Assembly: GCF_000219625.1 (NCBI RefSeq)
Contig: NC_018216.1
Coordinates: forward strand, 3,410,001 to 3,474,000
Origin: Zymoseptoria tritici IPO323
Lineage: Eukaryota > Ascomycota > Dothideomycetes > Mycosphaerellales > Mycosphaerellaceae
Direction: 5' to 3'
Length of the DNA stretch: 64,000 nt
In this document: positions 10,598 to 21,351 of the stretch, piece by piece
How positions within the stretch are numbered: the first letter of the stretch is position 1
Layout of the letters: each line of letters opens with the position of its first letter
Translations under genes and position numbers: made by a program
Notes under the pieces: generated by a model
The model's database searches: none
What the model saw: only the letters and a program-made list of their open reading frames with translations
Told to the model about the DNA's origin: nothing

Positions 10598-12180
10598 TTC
10601 GACCAACAGAGACCGCGGACGCGAGCAACGTAGTTCGTGTACATTGCAGCATTCGCGTCGGTCCAGCGACTCGGATCATTCCCGGACCATTGACCGGATC
10701 CTTGCGGGGTATCGCTTCCTTCTCTTGGCATGGCGTGGTCTTGAAAGAGTGGCTGGTTCAGCAGACTTTGAAAGTACTTCTTCATCAAAGCATCCGAGTC
10801 CTGGAGTGAGATGTCCATCGTCCGCAAAAGTTGGACAAATCCCCAGACGACGCCGTGAGATGGACCGACTGCCAGCGTGAGATGAGATGGACGAGCACGA
10901 CATCCGGCAACTTGTGAGAAAGCATCAATTCGCGACACATCACCAATGGGGAAGTGAAGAAAGACCACGGTGACTGGAAGTCTTTCGACTGCATCTTATC
11001 TCGCCGAAGTCCAACAAATCCGCACGGACAATCGCCGTGGTGCCAAGTTGCCTCGGATCCGACTCTCGTCTGTCATCGGATCCTAAACCATGTGGATTCG
11101 CATGCTTCAATGTCGAGCTTGCAACGAGCTGCATTGTTCCGCTTCCCATCTGCTTAACTCCTCGGACGACTGCTGGAGTGTGATCAGGACTCGGTCATCA
11201 ATATGAGTACCGTCGGTCACTCTGATCTATTGACGCACGCAAGGCAGGCGACTGGTGTACTTGAACATCCGGCATACGTGAAGCAGGAAAAGGTTCATTC
11301 AAGGAGGATAGCAGTGGGCAAGGCCCTGTTTGCATACCCGACAACAGCTCGAAGGTACTTCTGCTGCTATCAGGAGAATGATACTTTTCGGAGAACACCG
11401 TATCAGAGACACCGAGTGAAGACAACGTCCACTTGCGGACGAGTTCGCTACGGCCATCACGAACCGTCACATGGTGCTTCAGGTACGTTGGAATACTGTT
11501 CATGCTCGATACTGAGACTCTCGACCAGACGAGCAGCAAAGCGTCTCTGTCTCAATGAAGAGCATTTGCGATCATGACATCCATTGCTCGGTCGGCAGCG
11601 CGAAAAGCAGGAGTTACCACCTGACACTTCCGATTGTCAACACTTTGATCAGCCGACGGAGAGGGCTCAAGATCATTGCGTGTTCAGATCTCGTGGTCTC
11701 GCGGTGAAGCTCGGAAATACTCTTCCCCAGGTTTCTGAGACAGAAGAAGCCTCACCTTCCCCACCCCTGTCTGCCGATCGCACATTTTCTTGGTCGCAAC
11801 AATGACTCCAACACACCGCCTCAGAAATTGCCCTGCATTTGAGTGGCTCACATTTATAAGGGACTCTCGCGGGATACAGCACAGACAAAGCGGTCCGTTG
11901 CGCCTTCAAACCCGGGCTGTCACGGAGCATCATCACACCGCACCGCTCGTCGTCCATGCGACAAATCTCACCAGCACAACAAGGCACTCCTTGTGTGTTA
12001 TGGCTTCGATGACACTGCCGCGGCGGCTGCCACGAGGCCTGTGAGGTCAATATACCGGTGCTGGTATGTTGATGTTTGCCACTGAAGTGTCAGCGAAGTC
12101 ATAAACGATTCACAGCTTTGCTGCTTCATATTGGTTTCACGAGGTGAGGAGCGATTTTCGAACATTGTTATTACAACACC
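10598..12180. other. Intergenic region (divergent promoters)
   Basis: This stretch separates the minus-strand zinc-cluster gene and the plus-strand coiled-coil gene. A TATAAG-like motif near 11854 is the only promoter-like signal seen. No convincing coding sequence was found. Confidence 0.45.
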
Positions 12181-13050
12181 ATGGAGACAGAAAGCTTCAC
12201 ACCCACTGGAATGAGCTATTCAGAAACCGACGAGTCCTGTTCTGTCAACGCATATCCTCCCGAAACCCCAGCCGCCGGTGGAATGCCATCGATTCTTGGC
12301 TACTTCGACGCCATCGACACCACCGGAAACCCCGTGGACCTCCCCTCCGATCCCTTCACCCAAGCGAAAGAATTCCGCCGCCTCTACAACAACGTCGCCG
12401 CCCAGCGCCGAAAGAAAGCCCTCCGTCAAGACCGCCTTATGTACGAATTCGAATGTCTACGCCACCACCTCGACTTCGTAGCCGAGTCCCACGCCGAACT
12501 CGACTCGCACCTCCAGAATTTCAGCGAAGACGAAGCGTCAGCCTTCTCCAGCATCATGACCATCCGTGACGTTCACGACCAATTAAAAATGGACCACCAA
12601 CGATCACAAGAGCAAGCGGAGAAAATCATGGCGCTGGAGAGGAAAATGCATGTAGCGGAGGAGAAGCTCGAAAGAGAGGAAGATCGGTTGGCGGACTTTA
12701 CGGAGGTGTGGATGCGGCAGACCGATAGAGCTGACTCATGGGCTGGCTCTGATGGAGCGCAGTCGAGTCCGGAGGTTGCGCTGTCGCCGTCTGTGGGCTG
12801 CTCCTCGCCCGCTACGATTGTGGGTTCTCCTGTTATATCGCCTGCGGATGCGACGGATTTGCTTGAGGAGGACTTTGACGGCGATGCGGTGTGCTGTTCT
12901 TATGCCGAAGACGGGTGCGAGGCTTCTCCATCGGAAAGTTTCGGCTTCGCGCAGTTTGAACCGCCGTCGCCTCTGGATCTTGGATCTCCGAAGATTGCGC
13001 CGCCGCAGTGTCCGCTGTACGCTAGCAGTCCGAGAGTTTCGGTTCGCTAG
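12181..13050 (+). CDS. Coiled-coil protein with a partial bZIP-like basic motif
   Basis: A single exon encodes 289 residues. Residues 71-79 read NVAAQRRKK, which matches the N-x-A-A-Q-R core of Yap-type bZIP basic regions. A helical stretch with hydrophobic residues at seven-residue steps follows (L86, L93, V100, L107, F114). That register begins three residues earlier than in a true bZIP, so DNA binding is uncertain. A second charged coiled coil spans about residues 135-180. The C-terminal 110 residues are acidic and Ser/Pro-rich, like an activation or disordered region. No close family is recognised. The gene is intact and single-copy here. Confidence 0.6.
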   Translation: METESFTPTGMSYSETDESCSVNAYPPETPAAGGMPSILGYFDAIDTTGNPVDLPSDPFTQAKEFRRLYNNVAAQRRKKALRQDRLMYEFECLRHHLDFVAESHAELDSHLQNFSEDEASAFSSIMTIRDVHDQLKMDHQRSQEQAEKIMALERKMHVAEEKLEREEDRLADFTEVWMRQTDRADSWAGSDGAQSSPEVALSPSVGCSSPATIVGSPVISPADATDLLEEDFDGDAVCCSYAEDGCEASPSESFGFAQFEPPSPLDLGSPKIAPPQCPLYASSPRVSVR

Positions 13051-13393
13051 GGATGAGGTGTTGCTACGAGTGGTGATGAGGATTGGATATCCTGTCTTGA
13101 AAATCCTGGGAAACGGGCTGACGGCTGGGAGTGGAGAGTTGAGGTGTACAAACGAGAAATATCACATGTACAAGGAACTTAACGGCGCAAAAGATCACAT
13201 TTACTCTTCCGATCGAGGTGTATACAAAATAAGTGACTTCGATCCTTCCACTTCCTCTCGCCTGCACTGAGTACCATTGATAAACACAAAGTCAGCATTC
13301 ATACTCCGTTCACTCCTCCACAGAACAAGCGCCTTCAACCCTCCCACCTCGGGCCCAAACGCACTGTCCCACGCAACGCCCAAGAGCACTCAT
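13051..13393. other. Convergent spacer
   Basis: This 343-bp spacer separates the 3' ends of the plus-strand coiled-coil gene and the minus-strand cysteine-rich peptide gene. Nothing else was recognised. Confidence 0.45.
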
Positions 13394-13669
13394 CTAGCAA
13401 GGGCACACATTATCGATGCTATAGCACAAAGAAAGCAACCGTCAGCAGTGCACTGCTCCGACATGAGAAGCCGGAGGCGGGATCCTTACCAGGGCGATCC
13501 GCACTTGTCGACGCAATCCTCCACGCAAGTCCTGGCCTGAACCTGTTGTATCCGCGTTAGTGTCAGGAAGGGAAGGGTGGAGGAGGAGGAGGAAGGGTGG
13601 TCAGCGACGTACTGCGACTGCAGAGGCGAGGATGGTGACGAGAAGGGTCTTGAGGGTGGTGAAATTCAT
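13394..13669 (-). CDS. Tiny secreted six-cysteine peptide, three exons (effector-like)
   Basis: Exons are 13613-13669, 13490-13542 and 13394-13418. The two introns (70 and 71 nt) have GTACGT/GTAAGG donors, CAG/TAG acceptors and CTAAC/CTGAC branch-like sites. The 135-nt coding sequence gives 44 residues. The first 19-22 residues are a clear signal peptide (MNFTTLKTLLVTILASAVA). The short mature part has six cysteines with spacing C-x3-C-x3-C-x3-C-x4-C-x-C, ending at the stop. Six cysteines in about 22 residues suggests a disulfide-knotted extracellular peptide. It is too short and too divided for simple gene finding. The family is not recognised; an effector or antimicrobial role is inference only. 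Confidence 0.65.
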
Positions 13670-13796
13670 GCTGGTTGCGTTGGTTGGTTGGTGGGTTCTG
13701 GGAGTTTTTGGGAGGGGTGGAGTCCGTTGGATGGAAGCTTTTGTCGAATTGGGCAAGCGGGTGGTGCTTCGCTGGTTTTGGGGGCCGGGAGGACTG

Positions 13797-13801
13797 TTAT
13801 A
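13797..13801 (-). promoter_or_regulatory. TATA-like element of the six-cysteine peptide gene
   Basis: Minus-strand TATAA within CATATAACAG, about 128 nt upstream of the start codon. Motif match only. Confidence 0.35.
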
Positions 13802-14802
13802 TGCCTTCTTCGGTGTTTCCGATGGATCGTATTCCGACGTAAGGCTGTAAGGAAAAGCTTTTACGAGCACTCGTTTCGGGGAGGCGGTGCTTCGCTAAAT
13901 ATGAGCTTTCAAAGGGCGGTCGATGACAAGTCACAAAAAGCCAATGGAATCCTTCATGGAGGCTCATGCTGTCGTTGTTGGAAGATGGGAGGTTTTGGCC
14001 CCTGTTCTCATCTCCCCATTGGTACAACGGTATCCTTCTTGCCGCCTTGTCCAGGGCTGGCGGAGATGGGAGCATTCGTCTGTACATTATTTACGTTATG
14101 GCAGCCATTGCCATCTCCGGGAATGCTCGGTGTCGATGTTATCCTTGTCTTGTTATGACGTTAGACCGATCTCGCCTTGAAGGACAGGGTATTGCCTCAA
14201 TCATGACAGATCGGGCTCATCATGCTCCGTTCAGTCTTGACTTTGAATACAACATCGATGTGGCTAGACCAGCGGGAGTCAACAGACCGAGGCACACTGA
14301 ACTCATGGATGTTCCGCATGTGGATTGTGCAGATGTTCTCGCCGCGTTCCAGTCGTAAATTCTCTGGTGTGTTTTATCGTCGGCATGAATTGGAAGAGTC
14401 TCTTTCCATTCCGATTTCTTCTTCTTCCGCTGGGAATTGCCCAACGACAGCGGAATCAGCCGTGCGGTCTTCGGCGCAAAGATAGGACTGGAACGTCACA
14501 CGATGCAACGAAGACTCCAATACCAGGATTCGTTACCACGATGATGCTCCTACCTGTGCGTGTCTATACACGGCCTGAGCTTGCCTCAGATAACAAGGCC
14601 GGAAGAGCTTCAGAGGTATTCGATCATCTTCAAAGGATCAGTCTAGCTCGTCCAGGGTTTTCACCGGATGTGGACGCAGGTCGACGCAACGACGAAAGGA
14701 GGTCCAATGCTTTGCACCGCGAACCGATTGCGTCAGGGTTTAGTCTCAGGCGCACAGACCCTCTTGGCGAGCACTAACCTCTTCGAGCGCCTCGCCTAAG
14801 AG
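13802..14802. other. Intergenic region upstream of the six-cysteine peptide gene
   Basis: No supported gene or repeat was found between the peptide promoter and the foldback element. Confidence 0.4.
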
Positions 14803-15249
14803 GGTCTAAGGGCCCAAGCCGGATTTCTGGGAGATGCAGTGCAGCACGCGACAGCGCAACAACAACGACCTTTTTTAAAAATCCGGCACTGTAACTTTGT
14901 AGAGCCGAGTCTTGCGATTCGAACGGCGTATCGCATAGAAAATTTAAGTGTGTTTTGCGTGCCCTAATAGAGCTCGCATTTTCCTATTTTTCGCCTAATA
15001 AATTAGAATTCCGAAGAATTTGCGCGAGCTCTATTACAGCTTTCGTTTAGCGTCGGATTTAAATAATTAATACACCGTTCAAATCGCAAGACTCGGCTCT
15101 ACAAAGTTACAGTGCCGGATTTTTAATAACTAGTTTCGTTGTTGCGTTCTCCTATTTAGGGCCGAAACGATGCTGCGCTTTATTAAGGTGTAAATTCTAT
15201 ACTAATGCTGCGCTCTATCTCCTAAATTCGGCGTTCGGACCCTTAGACC
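14803..15249. mobile_element. Foldback / MITE-like inverted-repeat element
   Basis: Two arms match in inverted orientation almost without gaps. The left arm around 14875-14932 pairs with the right arm around 15070-15125 (core CCGGCACTGTAACTTTGT and its complement), differing mainly by C/T. A second inner pair is TAATAGAGCTCGC at 14965-14977 against 15024-15036; both share the symmetry centre 15000/15001. Outer ends GGTCTAAGGG (14803) and CCCTTAGACC (15249) also pair, with about 50 bp extra in the right arm. The centre is AT-rich and non-coding. No clear target duplication was seen. This fits a non-autonomous foldback element. Confidence 0.75.
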
Positions 15250-15310
15250 ACGAACAGTAGGCGTGCGAATCCGCGCTAACTGGGCGTGGACTGAGGCACT
15301 GAGACTAGTC

Positions 15311-15322
15311 AGGGTTAGGGTT
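15311..15322 (+). repeat. Telomere-like repeat, AGGGTTAGGGTT
   Basis: Two units of TTAGGG-type sequence lie about 60 bp right of the foldback element. A similar tract occurs at the edge of the RIP relic near 24.6 kb. Confidence 0.5.
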
Positions 15323-16000
15323 CAGCGGCAGAATGAAAGTGTCTTACCCTCTGTGCGTTTTCGACAGGACTCGATGCTTGCTTGCATGCCGGATGTCTCT
15401 GAGACGGAGGAATAAATTCGAGTTCATGGTCAAGTCGACCGTGAGAGAGAAGAGGAAGAAGGTGTAGTCTTTGTGGCAGGGCCACCTAACGGACTTCGCT
15501 CCGATTCGGCAGTTTACCTCATCAGCCCGCATCCTCCAAGAAGTCACAACTCACAAGCAACACGAACGCATTTGATCGATTGCCGCAGTCCTATTGATGT
15601 CTTTGATCATCTTGAGCACTTCAATCTCCTCGCACGTTCTTGTCCGCGCCCATCGAGTGCCAAAAGGAAAGCATTCCGCTTCTCCAGTAATAGACCGATC
15701 CATCGCTCCTTGAACCTCAGAAAGCGATTCCCGGTACGTCACTACTCGTGATCGATTGCAAAGCATACCACCGGATGCAAGCACACCTCATATGTCACCG
15801 GCATTGCGGCGGAAGCTTGCAACGCGAATGCTGGTAAGCAACACTACTTATGGCTCTTGAGTATTTGCCATAGACGCCTCATCTCTTTCTCCTATGCGCC
15901 TCCCTTGTTCGTGACCTCCTTCGCAGGACATCTCCATTCCCGTTCACATCACAGGTGCCGAAAGCTCACCGCTCGTTCATTGACGACCCATCGTCCCGCC
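15323..16000. other. Intergenic region upstream of the glutathione transferase gene
   Basis: This probable promoter region contains no supported gene. The reading frame of the downstream gene stays open for about 140 nt upstream of its ATG but has no in-frame ATG there. Confidence 0.4.
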
Positions 16001-17146
16001 ATGGCCGACGATACCTCCTCCTGGCACGCTGGGCCGGACGACTCCTTCCACGGCAAGATCACTCTCAATGGCCGCTTCGCACCCGAAGCCAACCGATACC
16101 ACCTCTACGTCGGATACTTCTGCCCATTCGCACATCGAGCAATGATCGTGTACAAGCTGAAGCAGCTCGAGAAATACGCCGGCATCGAAATGAGCATCAT
16201 GAGACCATACCCGAAAGGCGACGAGAACGGATGGCCGGGCTGGAGATTTAACGTCAAGGAGGAGGAAGATCAGTACGAGGGAGCTACAGTGGACAAACTC
16301 TTCGGCAGCAAGTACCTGCACGAGGTGTACTTCAAAGCAGACAAGGAATACAAGGGTCGCTACAGCGTGCCGGTGTTGTGGGACAAGAAGCTGAGTACGA
16401 TCGTCAACAACGAATCGCATGAGTTGCTGAGAGATCTGCAGACGGAGTTCAATCCGCTTCTTCCGCGAGAGCTGCAAGATATCACGCTGTATCCTGAAGA
16501 TCTTCGGGAGGAGGTCGATACCCTTGGTCAGCAGCTGCAACGAGATCTCAACACTCGTGTCTACAAGACTGGAAACGCAACGACACAGGAGGACTATGAG
16601 GAGAATCTTCCTATTGTGTTCGCCATGCTGAACAAGCTGGAGAAAGTAGCTGCAAAGTCCGGCGGTCCGTATATCCTTGGCAAGCATATGACCGAGGTGG
16701 ACGTTCGCACGTGAGTATGTCCAGATGTCGCCAAACTGATCACGAAGCTCACATCACCAGCTACGCTTCCTTAATCCGCTTCGACACAGTCTACGTCCAG
16801 CACTTCAAGTGCAACCTCGGCATGATTCGCTACAGCTACCCCATCCTTCACAAGTAAGTCTGTCCTCTTCCGGCCTTCCCGCCGAGATTCCCTGACCAAG
16901 AATTCCAGCTGGCTGAAAAGCATGTACTGGAACGAACACGCCTTCCGCAGCACCACCAATTTCCGCCACATCAAAGAAAATTACACCAAGTCTCACTACC
17001 ACATCAACCCCCTCGCCATCACGCCCGTCGGTCCGTGGCCGGATATCGAGAGTGGTGTTGAAGCGGACTGGAGTAAGTTGAGGGTCGGTGGCATCGATAT
17101 GCCGGCCGTGCTGGAGTTTGAGAGGACGCAGACGGATCGTGAGTAG
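16001..17146 (+). CDS. ECM4: Ecm4/Gto-type glutathione transferase (glutathionyl-hydroquinone reductase family)
   Basis: Exons are 16001-16710, 16761-16853 and 16909-17146 with introns of 50 and 55 nt; the product is 346 residues. The N-terminal thioredoxin-like domain has the catalytic motif CPFAHR with Cys41. A WPGWRF segment and the SVPVLWDKK and NNESHELLR blocks follow, all characteristic of xi-class/Ecm4 enzymes. The helical C-terminal domain spans the last two exons ([27 protein letters not shown]). Family members use glutathione to reduce glutathionyl-hydroquinones or deglutathionylate substrates, usually in cytosol or peroxisome. No targeting peptide is obvious. The start at MADDTSSWH fits the family length. 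Nothing is broken. Confidence 0.93.
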
Positions 17147-19052
17147 GGCGAGATGTGTCGAGGATGGAGGGGGTGCGTTGGCGGCTAAGTGTCAGAATAG
17201 TGTTGGTGTGTCGGGTAATGACTGGTGAGGGCTACGAGAAGCGAGATGGAAGTCGCTTGTGAGCGAGATCCTTGCGAAGCTTTGCTGCGAACTGATGGCT
17301 GGCAGCTCGGTAGTGGATTGTGGTAGCGAGATGTGATAAGGCAATGCTGTCGGTACTGGGTCAGGTGGACGACTTTTCTCGGGACATGCTCCGGCCGTTC
17401 ATATCGTTGGCGCTGATTGCTCTACTTCAATCACGCTGGTGGCTGACAATGACAGACATTTACCCTCATCTTACCGGCTCTGGTTCCACTGCAGGAAGAC
17501 AATATCGGCAGCGACGGCATCGCTGCGCCATGTGGCCTGCTGTAATGCCTGCAAGAAGCGAAGCGCGTCAGCTGCTTGCATGGTCGTCGCCTACTCATGA
17601 AACGGACCCGTTTGCCTGGCTGTGGTAGCGAGACGGTGACGAGTGCATCTCCACGGCAGTCATCGCGCGGAACGGCTCGTGCGCGCGATACCTTGGGCCA
17701 GCGGGTACCTCCTAGCTTCGCCATGAGTGAGATTTGCGTTGTCCCGACGCTCTTTGAGCATCTTCAGTGAAGTTCAGTCTGTTGTACGATTCGAAGCTAC
17801 GCTGGAAATCCTGGTCAAGGTGGGTCCCGCTAGGAAGGCTAGTGTCCGTTTCTTATATTCTTAAGTCAACGTGAATGAAGTGTTGGATATGAGCTTGGAG
17901 TTTGCTTGCAATGTCGTGTTTACACTGAGACTTCAGGAGTTTTTGTGATCGAAGAGATGGGATCTGGATGAGGGAGTCCTGCTCGAAAGCCTTGTCCATC
18001 GGCAGACTTGTTTATATTCCTGTTGCGGGCTCATAACGCTGGCAGGGCGTAGTGACTGCCTCTTCACTACTGGTGCCAGCATTCGCATGGTAGCAATGCA
18101 CACTCGCAAACATTCATGTGTTTCCAATGCCGACATGTTCGGCGATCCCGAAGCCATTGACTCTTTCACAGAACCGAGCCTCGACTTTTGACTCCCGCCT
18201 CAAGCGCGACACGGCTCGGCTCTGCGCGAGGAGCTCTTCGCCTGCAGCAAGGCTGGAATGCTACAGGGATCCGTTCACCGGTCGAACGTGGGCGAATCAC
18301 AAACCACGGTGTCCGCGACTATCATATGACTCCGTTTACAACACATGCACCTCCGCGGCAATGCGGTCGCGTGATACAGCCTATCCGCCAGCCTGATCCC
18401 CATGACCGCTGCCTTGACATTCCCGAGCATTTGGAGCCGAGACAATCTGCTTCAGACTACACTTCTCTGCCTTGTAATAAGCAAACGAGCCGTCATGGAT
18501 CGTCGAATAGAACGCGCTTGAGCATGCTTACTCGCTGTTGTCCGCCTTGTCGTTGTGAATGGAGGACAGCGATGCCGTGTCTGTGCGATGAATCAAACGG
18601 CACGCTGCAGCTTTGTGCCGCTCAGCTTTGTTCTAGGAAGCTCTTTCGTGGAGCTCGGAGCTCCCCGGTACGGCTGTTCCAAATGGTAGGACGCATCGAA
18701 TCGGTTGCTTGATGCTTCATGGCTTAAGACATGAGGCTGAAGTCAGGCGATCAATACACTGGCAAGGTTGCACAGTCGCAGTTTGACTGGCTGCCGCGGC
18801 GGTAATGCTGCTGAAAGGTGAATCGAACGCTTGTTGATGGCTGAGCCGAATCTGGAAATGCATGCTCAGTAAAATTGAGGCTCAAGACGGCATTCAGTAG
18901 CGTACAAACAACGCCGTCGAAAATGTAGAACGTGTATCCTCTATCCAAAACTCTTGCTCCGTTCCGTGTTGCCGGCCTGGGAAACAAACAATGATCGTAC
19001 AGGTGCCTTCAGTCTGATAATTTGTGCCGTGAATATGCCTGAGAGTGTGATG
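17147..19052. other. Intergenic region
   Basis: Nearly 2 kb separate the convergent transferase and coiled-coil genes. Scattered short open frames have no domain, splice structure or codon bias that supports a gene. Confidence 0.4.
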
Positions 19053-20654
19053 TTATACAAGGGAAGTGGAAGGAAGCGAATAGACGCGGTCGGTCGAAAG
19101 TCGTTTCGCACGAGAATCGTGGTCACTCAGCTGCTCGTTCGGTTGGTCTTGGTGGGAGTCCTGTCGTGGCTTGGGTGGTACATTGCCATCGGACTTGCTC
19201 CTTGGCCGATTTGGCGAGAGATGTCCATGTGAATGACTTGCCGCGGGATTACGTGGAGATGGTACGGTCTCTCTGCACTCTCCAGATAGCCTCCGCGACA
19301 TGTTCCAGGCCGGATCGATGAAGAACTCATTCCTTTTCGCCGGCAGTGTTAATGCTTCAGCTGCAATGCTCTGTTGGACTATTGCAATCTCATCAGAGTA
19401 GACCATTGTGTCGGACGGTTGCAAGACGATCTGGGGATTCGGTGCTCCTTGTAGCTCCAGGGAAGAAGGCTCTGTGGCTGGCATGATCTTCTGTTCAAGC
19501 GCTTCGGACTCCCTCGAGCGGAGCACACTTTGCGCTGGTGAGAAAACGTCGGTTTCAACGTCGCCAGAATGGGCACTCTGATGTGGTGACTGTTGGGACG
19601 GATCGATCTCAGCATCCGAGGCCTGCTCGCGAATGATCTCGATCCATTGCCCAATTTGATCGGCCTTCGCAGACGATGATGGCTGTCGCAGTGCGGGCTC
19701 AGCTGACGTGCCAAACGCGGTCGAATATCCCAACTGTCGTAGTGGGTCAGGCCGTGGAGATATATGGCCCGGTAAATGAACACCACTCATGGCGGGCGAA
19801 GACCCTTCATCTGAGGGAACTGCATTGTCATCTACGACTGCCTCGTCCCAAGTGTCTGCAAGTCCGACCACGGTCCCGAGGTCTAGATCAAGCGCAAAAC
19901 ACTCTTTCTTGGTCGCCTCGACCAGCTCGGTTGCTCTATCACAATCCTCGACAGCATGCAAGACTTCGATCCTCGCTTGCAGCTCAAAGTCTTCGTCGGT
20001 CATTTCCGGTTCTCTTCCTTGATCTCGGAGTAAATCACGAGATGCACGCTCCGAATCATACTCCTCTTTCACACGCTGAAAGCGCTCCAGCATCATGCCT
20101 TCATCGGCGACCCGGCTGTAGTACTCTTCTTGTTTTGGGTGCATTGTGAATGCGTATCTGGTCGGTGCTTGCATACCCGATCGCACAGAGTTTGAGTCTT
20201 CTGTTGTGCCGCCAGGTTCTTCAGCATCGTCTCGCAGCGATGACTTGATGACCTTGACAAGCTGTGATGACGCTTTACGTAGCCGCTCTTCTTTCGCCTC
20301 CATTCTGTACTCAATTTGCGACAATAAATCTTCGTCAGCTCGAAGACTGATAATGTGCTGTTCGAGATCATCTTGATTTGATCGTAGTTCATGGCTCAGG
20401 CCTTGCAGTCTGTCCAGCTCGCGGCTATAGTTCCCATCAAGTTCCGTCGCAAGGCTCTGCACCAGGTTGGACATGTCGTCTACGAGCTGTTGCTGGGCTG
20501 TACGAACATGATTCCGCTGGTTCCAGATGTTCTTTGATGTGTAGCTGATCCGGTCTCGCACCTGCACAGCCTCCCTGCGGAGCCGTGATAGCTTTGAACA
20601 TCGTCGAGAAACTGTCCTGGCCGTCGCAGACAGATGTTCGTGCTGCGAAGCCAT
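19053..20654 (-). CDS. Coiled-coil protein of unknown function, 533 residues
   Basis: This is a single-exon gene. Residues about 15-145 are strongly helical with heptad character (QQQLVDDMSNLVQSLATELD and LEQHIISLRADEDLLSQIEY). A second helical block covers about residues 175-255 (RVKEEYDSERASRDLLRDQG). The rest is Ser/Pro/Gln-rich and probably disordered, with a basic Ser/Arg tail. No signal peptide, membrane segment or catalytic motif is seen. It could be a cytoskeletal or scaffold protein, but that is only suggested by the coiled coil. It is divergent with the DUF6590 gene, 697 bp away. Confidence 0.75.
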   Translation of the reverse strand: MASQHEHLSATARTVSRRCSKLSRLRREAVQVRDRISYTSKNIWNQRNHVRTAQQQLVDDMSNLVQSLATELDGNYSRELDRLQGLSHELRSNQDDLEQHIISLRADEDLLSQIEYRMEAKEERLRKASSQLVKVIKSSLRDDAEEPGGTTEDSNSVRSGMQAPTRYAFTMHPKQEEYYSRVADEGMMLERFQRVKEEYDSERASRDLLRDQGREPEMTDEDFELQARIEVLHAVEDCDRATELVEATKKECFALDLDLGTVVGLADTWDEAVVDDNAVPSDEGSSPAMSGVHLPGHISPRPDPLRQLGYSTAFGTSAEPALRQPSSSAKADQIGQWIEIIREQASDAEIDPSQQSPHQSAHSGDVETDVFSPAQSVLRSRESEALEQKIMPATEPSSLELQGAPNPQIVLQPSDTMVYSDEIAIVQQSIAAEALTLPAKRNEFFIDPAWNMSRRLSGECRETVPSPRNPAASHSHGHLSPNRPRSKSDGNVPPKPRQDSHQDQPNEQLSDHDSRAKRLSTDRVYSLPSTSLV

Positions 20655-21351
20655 AATTGGTGCCTGTGGAAGTGGCCGGGGATGGTCATGGGTGCCGTCT
20701 GCCGCGTTCTCGCACTTGCCGAGCAGGCCTGGAGGACTAGGTGATGAGCAGTGCTGTGATGAGGAATGAGGACAAGTGCTAAATGCTGACTCCTCAAGCA
20801 GGCTGGAGTTCTACGGCTGGCGACTGGCGTGTACGAATCGCAGATCAAGGGGTGCCCAGCACGGGTCTGTTTACATACGCCACGAAATTGCCACGGGTGT
20901 AGCCACGCGGAAGCAGCGAAACGATATTCGTGGCACCACCAAACCACAGCAGGAGAGCACAACGACGACGGCCATTGTGAGACTGCAAAGACCAAGAATT
21001 GGTCAGGTTGGCGTATGGCCGCCTATAGACTGGAGCGTCTGCATCTGACAGAGTTCCCGGGGGAGTTGTGTATACGAATACATGTTGCAGGAGTGCATGT
21101 ACCATGTGCGATAGGTGTACGGGTAGAACTACTTCGGTACATGCGCGGCCAGAAGTCGTGGCGCGGGCTTCCATCTGGATACAATCAATCTACAGAGATG
21201 GGACTAACCTGCGGCGGGTCTCGGTTGTTGAGCCTCCTCGGGACGGCCACGTTGATAAAGTGAGGGTGTCGGCACTGCATTCATCTCCCATCATGGATGC
21301 ATCGTGCGACTTCCTCAGTGGAGCTGTACCTACCAACGAGACGTGGTGACC
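20655..21351. other. Divergent promoter region
   Basis: This 697-bp region separates the starts of the coiled-coil gene (minus) and the DUF6590 gene (plus). The downstream frame is open from 21304 but lacks an ATG before 21352. No specific binding sites were identified. Confidence 0.4.

Noticed and set aside
15977..16687. 236-codon minus-strand frame
   Set aside because: It is antisense to the Ecm4-type transferase, which has clear motifs and introns.
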